Of a stretch of 6,722 nt of DNA, positions 1 through 5,037 are shown piece after piece. This stretch comes from Nevskiaceae bacterium (GTDB lineage: Bacteria > Pseudomonadota > Gammaproteobacteria > Steroidobacterales > Steroidobacteraceae), in assembly GCA_031277355.1 (NCBI GenBank), contig JAITMN010000205.1, forward strand, positions 1 to 6,722, written 5' to 3'. The first letter of the stretch is position 1; the number at the start of each line of letters is the position of its first letter. The position numbers were made by a program, and so were the translations under genes. Under the pieces are notes generated by a model. That model saw only the letters and a program-made list of their open reading frames with translations. It was not told the DNA's origin and made no database searches.

Positions 1-1107
1 ACCGCGCCGCTGTCGCGGTCATTGCCGCCGAAACGCAAGGCGCTGGATACGGCGCTCGATGCCTATCGTCAGGCGGCGGCGTACAACGTGGCCGATGTGA
101 CAACGCGCGCCAGTTACGAGATCGCCGATCTGTATCGTCAGTTGGGCGCAGACTTGATGGCCTCCGAGCGTCCGAAGAATCTCTCGGCTGAAGCGTTGGA
201 GCAATACGATCTGTTGCTTGAAGAGCAGGCGATTCCGTTCGAGGAGCAAGCCATCAAGGCGCATGAAGCCAATGCCGTGCGAGCCCGCGAGGGGTTGTTC
301 AACGACGGTGTGAAACTCAGTTACGCGGCGCTGGCGAAGTTGTCGCCGGCGCGTTACGCCAAGACGGAGCAGCCGGGTGACTATTCTGCGACGTTGAAGT
401 TGATCGAAGTGCCGTTGCCTGAACCGCCACCGCCGCCGGTTGTGGAGAGCGAACCGGAGCCGCCGCCTGCGGCAACGAAACGAGCCTCATCGCGAGCGCG
501 GGCCAGCGAACCGCCACCGGTTGAAGTAGCGCCACCGCCGGAAGTCGCGCCGGTGGAGCCCGAGTTGCCGGCCAGCGCGATTGCGCAGTTCGAGCGCGCC
601 ACGCAGCAGGCGCGCGCTGGGCAGATGCAGGACGCCGAATTGGAATTCAAGCAATTGATCGACGCTGCGCCCACGGCGGCAGGCGCGGCTTACAACCTTG
701 GCGTGTTGTTGCGCGCCGCAGGCCGATTCGATGAGGCCGAAGATGCACTGCTCACGGCAACGCAGCGTGCGCCGCGTAGCACGGAGGCGTTCAACGAATT
801 GGGCGTCGTGCGCCGCGAGCGCGGCAACTTCAGTGGCGCGGCAGAAGCCTACGAACAGGCGTTGGCGCTCGATCCCGATATGGCTGCCGCGCATCGCAAT
901 CTTGCGGTGCTGCGCGATCTGTACCAGGGCGATGCCGTTGCGGCATTGCCCGAGTTCGAGCGCTATCAAGCGCTGACGGGTGAAGACAGACCGGTAACGA
1001 CCTGGATTGCCGATGTGCGGCAGCGCGCTGGCCGCGCGGCGGCTGCTTCAGCGCCAGCGCCTGAGTCAGCGCCATCGGCGCAGCCCTCAGTGGAGGCATC
1101 GGAATGA
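1..1107 (+). CDS. TPR-repeat protein of an envelope energy-transduction operon (5' end outside window)
   Basis: The frame is open from base 1, so the TTG at 22 is probably not the true start and the N-terminus lies upstream. Three regions are visible. A helical, Glu/Ala-rich segment (about 40-357) contains LMASERPK and LLLEEQAIPFEE; I associate this type of sequence with TPR proteins encoded beside ExbB/ExbD genes. A Pro/Glu-rich linker follows (about 409-573). Four consecutive roughly 34-residue TPR units come next (about 580-678, 679-780, 781-882, 883-984), with typical residues such as AAYNLGVLLRAAGRFDEAE and AYEQALALDP. An Ala/Pro/Ser-rich tail ends the protein. TPRs form protein-binding superhelices, so a scaffold or adaptor role in the periplasm is likely, but the signal peptide that would show export is not in the window. 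The stop overlaps the next gene by four bases (ATGA). Family assignment is firm; partner and location are inferred. Confidence 0.88.
   Translation, partial: TAPLSRSLPPKRKALDTALDAYRQAAAYNVADVTTRASYEIADLYRQLGADLMASERPKNLSAEALEQYDLLLEEQAIPFEEQAIKAHEANAVRAREGLFNDGVKLSYAALAKLSPARYAKTEQPGDYSATLKLIEVPLPEPPPPPVVESEPEPPPAATKRASSRARASEPPPVEVAPPPEVAPVEPELPASAIAQFERATQQARAGQMQDAELEFKQLIDAAPTAAGAAYNLGVLLRAAGRFDEAEDALLTATQRAPRSTEAFNELGVVRRERGNFSGAAEAYEQALALDPDMAAAHRNLAVLRDLYQGDAVAALPEFERYQALTGEDRPVTTWIADVRQRAGRAAAASAPAPESAPSAQPSVEASE
1092..1096 (+). promoter_or_regulatory. Shine-Dalgarno site GGAGG for the small exported protein
   Basis: A perfect GGAGG lies 7 bases before the ATG at 1104, inside the end of the TPR gene. 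It fixes the start of the next gene and supports translational coupling at the ATGA overlap. Confidence 0.8.
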
Positions 1108-1607
1108 ACGCAGCGATCAAGTTCATCATCGGCAGTGTGATTGCGATGTCGTCGATCATTGCGTCGAGCGCCGAGCAGGCGGCGACGCCGCAACCTCGCG
1201 CCACGTCGAGCGCGACGCTGGAACCGGCAGTGAACACTTCGCGCACCGAGCCCGCGCCGGTTACTGCAACATCCGCCGTGCCTGCAACGCCTGCTGCGCC
1301 CACGTCTGCAACACCGCCCGCGCCGGCAACGTCCGCCGCGCCTGCAGCACCACCGGCCACGACAACCGCCGCTGCATCAACCGCCCGCGCCCAAGACCGC
1401 CTCGAACTCGACGCCACGCAAATCACCGGCAATCGTGAACTGCCCCGCGTGATGTACGTGGTGCCCTGGAAGCGCGCCGATCTCGGCGACCTGACCGGCC
1501 GTCCCGTGAACAGTCTGCTTGACGAAGTGCTCGCGCCGGTAGACCGTGATGTCTTCCAGCGGCAAAACCAGTATTACGAAGCCTTGCGACCCGGAGTCTC
1601 GAAATGA
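1104..1607 (+). CDS. small exported Pro/Ala-rich protein of unknown function
   Basis: I do not recognise a named family. The 167-residue protein begins with a plausible Sec signal peptide: Lys6, a hydrophobic core at about residues 7-20, and a likely cleavage after SSA at residue 23. There is no lipobox cysteine. Residues 24-97 are a low-complexity Ala/Pro/Thr/Ser linker that contains a degenerate 20-residue duplication. Residues 98-167 are of normal complexity, with PRVMYVVPWKRADLGDL and a tail rich in charged and aromatic residues (VFQRQNQYYEALRP), and look like a short folded or binding domain. The layout suggests a periplasmic protein whose C-terminal module is held on a flexible arm. Its place between the TPR gene and the ExbB-like gene, with ATGA overlaps on both sides, points to an accessory part of the same machine. 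The start is supported by the GGAGG 7 bases upstream. The function is unknown. Confidence 0.85.
   Translation: MNAAIKFIIGSVIAMSSIIASSAEQAATPQPRATSSATLEPAVNTSRTEPAPVTATSAVPATPAAPTSATPPAPATSAAPAAPPATTTAAASTARAQDRLELDATQITGNRELPRVMYVVPWKRADLGDLTGRPVNSLLDEVLAPVDRDVFQRQNQYYEALRPGVSK
1266..1348 (+). repeat. two-copy 23-base direct repeat, 60 bases apart
   Basis: Bases 1266-1288 and 1326-1348 match at 20 of 23 positions; the three differences are all transitions. The 60-base period is in frame and gives a degenerate 20-residue duplication (ATSAVPAT versus ATSAAPAA) in the Pro/Ala linker. It probably arose by local duplication or slippage in low-complexity coding DNA. Confidence 0.7.
1593..1596 (+). 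promoter_or_regulatory. Shine-Dalgarno site GGAG for the ExbB-like gene
   Basis: GGAG lies 7 bases before the ATG at 1604, inside the end of the preceding gene. It supports the chosen start and coupled translation through the ATGA overlap. Confidence 0.7.
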
Positions 1608-2257
1608 ATATTTTTGGAACGATTGCCCGTTTCTTTCAGGATGGCGGGCACTTCATGTACCCGATTGCCGTCGTGCTGGTGATCGGTGTGGCCATAGCGA
1701 TCGAGCGCTATGTCTATCTGACGATGGTGCGTGCGAAGAATCGCAGCCTGTGGCAACAACTGGAGCCGATGTTGCAGCAGGGCAAGTTCAGCCAGGCCGC
1801 GCAGGTGTCGTCGCAGTCCGATTCGGCCATCGGCCAAATCCTTTCCTATGGCCTGGCGCGCGTGCAGGGCGCGCGCCGCCGCGACGACATCGAAAAGGCG
1901 ATGGAAGAAAGCCTGATGGGCATTGTGCCCAAGCTCGAAAAACGCACGCACTATCTGGCCACGTTCGCAAACCTTGCCACGCTGCTGGGCCTGCTCGGCA
2001 CTGTGATCGGCCTGATCGCTGCGTTCGGCGCGGTGGCGACGGTGAATCCGGCGGAGAAGGCCAATCTGCTGTCGGCGTCGATATCGGTGGCGATGAACTG
2101 CACCGCCTTTGGCCTGATGACCGCAGTGCCGTTGCTGGTCATCCACGCCCTGCTGCAAACCAAGACCACCGAATTGATCGACAGCCTGGAAATGGCGTCG
2201 GTGAAATTCCTGAACGCCATCACCGAGCGTCGTGCCGAAGCGGGCCAAGCGGCCTGA
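1604..2257 (+). CDS. MotA/TolQ/ExbB-family proton channel subunit
   Basis: This inner-membrane subunit should form the ion-conducting ring around the ExbD-type proteins and convert ion flow into movement of the TonB-like partner. At 217 residues it has the usual family size. Three membrane segments are visible: about residues 18-38 (MYPIAVVLVIGVA, followed by IERYVYL), 119-142 and 161-184. A cytoplasmic stretch with many charged residues lies between the first two. The family signature LGLLGTVIGL is at 128-137, and the third helix carries AMNCTAFGL with Thr167. The acidic residue found in helix 3 of E. coli ExbB (Glu176), five positions before the conserved Thr, is replaced here by Val162. 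This is an alignment by eye. The start overlaps the preceding stop (ATGA), and the next gene begins 6 bases after this stop. It could equally be called AglR-like or TolQ-like; the neighbours favour a dedicated system over the housekeeping Tol complex. Confidence 0.93.
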   Translation: MNIFGTIARFFQDGGHFMYPIAVVLVIGVAIAIERYVYLTMVRAKNRSLWQQLEPMLQQGKFSQAAQVSSQSDSAIGQILSYGLARVQGARRRDDIEKAMEESLMGIVPKLEKRTHYLATFANLATLLGLLGTVIGLIAAFGAVATVNPAEKANLLSASISVAMNCTAFGLMTAVPLLVIHALLQTKTTELIDSLEMASVKFLNAITERRAEAGQAA

Positions 2258-2263
2258 GCGTCC

Positions 2264-2803
2264 ATGCGCCGCAACTACACCATGCGCCGGATGGAGCGGA
2301 GGTTTCGCAAACCCTCCGAGCTGTTGCTCGTGCCGATGATCGACATCTTCACGGTGCTGGTCACGTTCCTGCTGATGACCGCCGTGTTTTCGCGCACGGT
2401 GATCATGGAACTGAAGCTGCCCACCGGCGAGGCGCAGTTCACCGAGCCACCGCCGGGTCTGGAACTGGAAGTGATCGTGCGCAGCGACATGCTGCAAGTG
2501 GCCGACCGCAAGACCGGCCCGCTGAACACGCTGCGCAAGGCCGATCTTGCCGCGCCCTACGATCTGGCTGGCCTGTCTGAATATCTCCAGTTCGTGAAAA
2601 GCCGCTATCCCGATCTCACCGACGCGAATCTGCTGCTGGAAAAAGACATCCCCTACGACGTGCTGGTGCAGGTGATGGACACCGTGCGCATCCTCGAACA
2701 AAGGCAGGACGGAGAGCTGGTGCAAGCCGAGTTGTTCCCGAATGTGTCCATCGGCGATGCGCCGGAAACAGACGCGCCGCCGCTGGCGGGAGTAACGCCA
2801 TGA
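2264..2803 (+). CDS. ExbD/TolR-family biopolymer transport protein (first copy)
   Basis: This should be the single-span partner that sits inside the ExbB-type ring and reaches into the periplasm. The 179-residue protein has a basic cytoplasmic N-terminus (residues 1-17) and one membrane helix (about 20-42) with the signature VPMIDIFTVLVTFLL. Asp27 matches the essential membrane aspartate of ExbD (Asp25 in E. coli). The periplasmic part contains LLLEKDIPYDVLVQVMDTVRIL at 123-144, which fits the conserved ExbD C-terminal fold. The tail is Pro/Asp-rich. The start is uncertain: ATG codons occur at residues 1, 7 and 10 (2264, 2282, 2291), and none has a clear Shine-Dalgarno sequence. The first is preferred because it lies 6 bases after the ExbB-like stop. 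The stop overlaps the next start (ATGA). It is clearly different from the second ExbD copy. Confidence 0.93.
   Translation: MRRNYTMRRMERRFRKPSELLLVPMIDIFTVLVTFLLMTAVFSRTVIMELKLPTGEAQFTEPPPGLELEVIVRSDMLQVADRKTGPLNTLRKADLAAPYDLAGLSEYLQFVKSRYPDLTDANLLLEKDIPYDVLVQVMDTVRILEQRQDGELVQAELFPNVSIGDAPETDAPPLAGVTP
2788..2792 (+). promoter_or_regulatory. Shine-Dalgarno site GGGAG for the second ExbD gene
   Basis: GGGAG lies 7 bases before the ATG at 2800, within the end of the first ExbD gene, the same spacing as at the 1104 and 1604 starts. Confidence 0.7.
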
Positions 2804-3321
2804 TTTCCAGTCGCGCGCGTCGCATGTTCACGCATCATCTGCGCAATCGCGTTGCCGCCGAATTGAACCTGATCCCGATGATCGACATCCTGTCGGTGCT
2901 GGTTGCGTTCCTGCTGGTGTATTCCACTGAAGTCGAGGTGGTGCAAAACAGCAAGGGCATCGAAATTCCCGAATCCATCGTTGAGGCCAAGCCGCGCGAA
3001 ACCGTGGTCGTGATGCTGACGAAGGACGAAGTCTTCGTGCAGGGCGAGCGCGTGGCGTCGATCGAGGAAGTCAAAGCCAGTCCCGACAACATCATCGCGC
3101 CGCTGCGTGATGCGTTGAAGCGTCCGATGCTGATTGGCCGCGCGATGGCCGAACGCGATCTGGCCGAGCGCGAAATCACGATCATGGGCGACAAATCATT
3201 GCCGTATGAGGTGTTGAAGAAAGTGATGACCACCTGCACCGACGCGGACTACGGCAAGATTTCGCTGGCTACGGTTCAGAAGGACAAGCCCGTCGATCCG
3301 AACGTGCTTGGGTCAAGGTAG
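2800..3321 (+). CDS. ExbD/TolR-family biopolymer transport protein (second copy)
   Basis: A second ExbD-type subunit follows directly. The 173-residue protein has a basic N-terminus, one membrane helix at about residues 24-43 with ELNLIPMIDILSVLVAFLL, and the channel aspartate at Asp29. The periplasmic domain includes MGDKSLPYEVLKKVMTTC (129-146) followed by YGKISLAT, a textbook ExbD/TolR C-terminal pattern. It keeps the same architecture as the preceding copy, but the periplasmic sequence differs widely (for example KGIEIPESIVEAKP after the helix). The two are therefore probably not a recent duplication and may form a mixed dimer. One ExbB-like gene with two ExbD-like genes is the AglR-AglQ-AglS arrangement of Myxococcus. 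The start is supported by GGGAG at 2788-2792 and the ATGA overlap. The next gene begins 16 bases after the stop. Confidence 0.93.
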   Translation: MISSRARRMFTHHLRNRVAAELNLIPMIDILSVLVAFLLVYSTEVEVVQNSKGIEIPESIVEAKPRETVVVMLTKDEVFVQGERVASIEEVKASPDNIIAPLRDALKRPMLIGRAMAERDLAEREITIMGDKSLPYEVLKKVMTTCTDADYGKISLATVQKDKPVDPNVLGSR

Positions 3322-3337
3322 ACGGAAAAACATCGAC

Positions 3338-4261
3338 ATGATCCTGGCGCCTTTCTATCGCAATTGGGAACTCCCCTGGGAAGGGGATGAGCAATCCGGC
3401 CGCCGCTTCCGGCGATTGCTGGGCGTCGGCCTGGTGTTGTTGCTGGTGATCGGCATGCTCGTGCCGTTGCTGCGTCTGCCCGAGCCCCGGCAGTCGGCGG
3501 TGGACGCGGTGCCCGAGCGATTGGCGCGCATCATGGTGGAGGAGCAACCGCCACCCCCGCCTCCACCCCCGCCGCCGCCACCCAAGCCCGAACCGCCGCA
3601 GCCCACGAATCAAACGCGCCCGCAGCCCGTGCCGGTGGACCGCGTTGCCGAAGCCCGCCGAGTGGCCGAGCAGTCGATGTCGCGCGTGCGAGATGAACTG
3701 GAAGACTTGCGCCGCGAGTTCGCGCAGGAACCCGTGGCGCAAACGCAGAACCTCACCGGCGCGGTGGGCGCCGACAGCAAAGCCGAGCGTTCGATGATTG
3801 CCTCCAAAGCCGGCAGTGGCAGCAGCGGCGTCGTGTCCACCGACAGCAGCCGTGGCTTCGGCAGCGGCGCAGGTTCGTTGACCGGCAATACAACGACCGC
3901 CGTCAGTTCGCAGGTGGCGGCGATTTCCGCCGCCGGCGCGGCGGCTTCTCGCAGCGGCACGAGCAGCAAGGGTTCGCGCAGCCCGGAGGAAATCGAACTG
4001 GAATTCGATCGCAACAAGGGAGCGATCTATGCGCTGTACAGCCGCGCGCTGCGCGAGCGTCCCGAGTTGCAGGGCAAGATGGTGCTGGAGTTCACGATAG
4101 CGCCCTCCGGTGAGGTCACCGCCTGCCGCGTGGTGTCCAGCGAGTTGAACGATCCGGAACTGGAAAGCAAGATCGCCGCGCGTGTGAAGCTGATCCGCTT
4201 CCCGGCGCGCGATGTGGAAACGATGACGACGACGAAGCCGATAGAATTTTTTCCGGCGTGA
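3338..4261 (+). CDS. TonB-like energy transducer with AgmX/PglI-type C-terminal domain
   Basis: The 307-residue protein has TonB architecture. It has a short cytoplasmic N-terminus, one membrane anchor (about residues 27-46, GVGLVLLLVIGMLVPLL), and a run of 12 prolines at 71-82 continuing as KPEPPQP. A charged, possibly coiled-coil stretch follows (101-131), then a Ser/Gly/Ala-rich linker (about 140-215) and a C-terminal domain (216-307). The last carries RNKGAIYALYSRALRERPEL, then QGKMVLEFTIAPSGEV and VVSSELNDPELESKI, ending in PIEFFPA. I recognise this as the AgmX/PglI C-terminal pattern, a distant relative of the TonB C-terminal domain. The paired cysteines I associate with myxobacterial members are absent; the only cysteine is Cys263. 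It should carry force from the ExbB/ExbD motor to an outer-membrane or periplasmic target. The ATG at 3338 is chosen, with ACGGA 11 bases upstream. A TTG at 3308 would add 10 residues and overlap the previous gene but lacks a Shine-Dalgarno sequence. Confidence 0.88.
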   Translation: MILAPFYRNWELPWEGDEQSGRRFRRLLGVGLVLLLVIGMLVPLLRLPEPRQSAVDAVPERLARIMVEEQPPPPPPPPPPPPKPEPPQPTNQTRPQPVPVDRVAEARRVAEQSMSRVRDELEDLRREFAQEPVAQTQNLTGAVGADSKAERSMIASKAGSGSSGVVSTDSSRGFGSGAGSLTGNTTTAVSSQVAAISAAGAAASRSGTSSKGSRSPEEIELEFDRNKGAIYALYSRALRERPELQGKMVLEFTIAPSGEVTACRVVSSELNDPELESKIAARVKLIRFPARDVETMTTTKPIEFFPA

Positions 4262-4284
4262 GGCATGTGTTTGCGTGCCGGGAG

Positions 4285-4290
4285 TATGAT
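4285..4290 (+). promoter_or_regulatory. possible -10 promoter element (TATGAT) before the LPMO-like gene
   Basis: TATGAT matches the sigma-70 -10 consensus at five of six positions and lies in the 50-base gap before the LPMO-like gene. No convincing -35 hexamer sits 16-18 bases upstream and there is no extended -10 TG. It also lies in the 12-base loop of a weak 5-bp inverted repeat (GGGAG 4280-4284, CTCCC 4297-4301). The downstream gene could instead be read through from the operon. Confidence 0.2.
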
Positions 4291-4311
4291 TGACGCCTCC
4301 CACCGAAGCAG

Positions 4312-4959
4312 ATGCGCCAAATGAAAACAATCACAAGACTGTTACCCGGGTTATTGGTGGTTGCCGTTGCGGCGCCGGCGGTCGCCTGGGCGCACTTCAA
4401 TCTGATGGAACCGGCGGCCTCGCTGGTGCAAGATGATCGCGGCGACCCGCAAAAGACGGGCCCCTGCGGTGGCAGCAACACGGATTGGGGCACGCCGACC
4501 TACGCTGTCACGAAGGTGACCGGCGGGCAGAAACTTCGCGTGAAGTGGCAGGAAACCGTCTATCACCCCGGCTTCTACCGCATCGCGCTGGCCGTGAACT
4601 CGATGTACGAACTGCCCCCTGACCCGGTGGCGCAAACGCGCAAGAATGAAGAGCGCGGCGGCATCGAATGGTCGGTCTCGGCCACGATTGCGGAGAATCC
4701 CGTGCCGCCGGTCATTGCCGATGGCCTGAACGTGCATCGGGAACGGCCCGCGCAGGGCACGCGGCTCCCGGCTTTTGAAACCGACATCACGGTGCCGAAC
4801 ATCAACTGCAAGAGCTGCACGTTGCAGGTTGTCCAGTTCATGGAGGAGCACGGCTTCAACAATCCGGGCGGCTACACCTATCACCACTGTGCGAATCTGG
4901 AAATCACCGCCGACAAGAGCAAGCCGTTGGATACCCGCTGGCCGGCGCAACGCGATTAA
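4312..4959 (+). CDS. secreted LPMO-like copper protein (SCE4755-type polysaccharide monooxygenase-like)
   Basis: The 215-residue protein has a Sec signal peptide (basic start, hydrophobic core at about residues 10-22) ending APAVAWA, with His28 directly after it. Cleavage there would expose an N-terminal histidine, the hallmark of lytic polysaccharide monooxygenases, which bind copper through that residue and a second histidine. His85 in KWQETVYHPGFYRIAL is the best second ligand, because the W-x5-H-x4-R spacing resembles the active-site strand of chitin-active AA10 enzymes such as CBP21. His191 and His192 in YTYHHCANLEI are alternatives. Cys52, Cys166, Cys169 and Cys193 could form two disulfides. 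I place it in the group named SCE4755 family polysaccharide monooxygenase-like, from memory. Oxidative polysaccharide cleavage is possible, but a copper-binding or transport role, as in some other LPMO-like proteins, cannot be excluded. The start at 4321 (residue 4) is an equally good alternative; neither has a strong Shine-Dalgarno sequence. It lies 50 bases after the TonB-like gene. Confidence 0.82.
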   Translation: MRQMKTITRLLPGLLVVAVAAPAVAWAHFNLMEPAASLVQDDRGDPQKTGPCGGSNTDWGTPTYAVTKVTGGQKLRVKWQETVYHPGFYRIALAVNSMYELPPDPVAQTRKNEERGGIEWSVSATIAENPVPPVIADGLNVHRERPAQGTRLPAFETDITVPNINCKSCTLQVVQFMEEHGFNNPGGYTYHHCANLEITADKSKPLDTRWPAQRD

Positions 4960-4976
4960 AACTTGTCTGACGCAAG

Positions 4977-4994
4977 CTGCCGGCAACCCGGCAG
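4977..4994 (+). terminator. terminator-like hairpin after the LPMO-like gene
   Basis: A perfect 7-bp GC-rich stem (CTGCCGG / CCGGCAG) with a CAAC loop starts 18 bases after the LPMO-like stop. The following bases, ACTTCTTCC, are pyrimidine-rich but are not a clean T-run, so this may be a weak intrinsic terminator or an mRNA 3'-end stabiliser. Its place between the LPMO-like and antiporter genes suggests a transcription-unit boundary. Confidence 0.45.
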
Positions 4995-5037
4995 ACTTCT
5001 TCCCCGCCCAACCAACAAGGTATGCTTTCCGGCAAGG

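Noticed and set aside
1546..2580. 344-codon plus-strand frame overlapping the ExbB-like gene
   Set aside because: It is out of frame with the clear ExbB/TolQ gene, rich in Arg/His/Gly, and spans two real genes.
1574..2725. 383-codon open frame on the minus strand
   Set aside because: It is antisense to the ExbB-like and first ExbD-like genes and is rich in His/Gln/Arg, as expected from the complement of GC-rich coding DNA. It has no recognisable domain.
3551..3586. run of proline codons as a possible microsatellite or phase-variation tract
   Set aside because: The twelve proline codons use mixed CCG/CCA/CCC/CCT, so there is no uniform short repeat prone to slippage. It fits the normal TonB-type polyproline arm.
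4280..4301. inverted repeat GGGAG/CTCCC in the 4262-4311 gap as a terminator
   Set aside because: The stem is only 5 bp with a 12-base loop, and no T-run follows; it could arise by chance in GC-rich DNA.
3269..4330. 353-codon open frame on the minus strand
   Set aside because: It is a shadow of the TonB-like gene. Its composition (His/Arg/Gly-rich) is typical of antisense reading and no family is recognisable.
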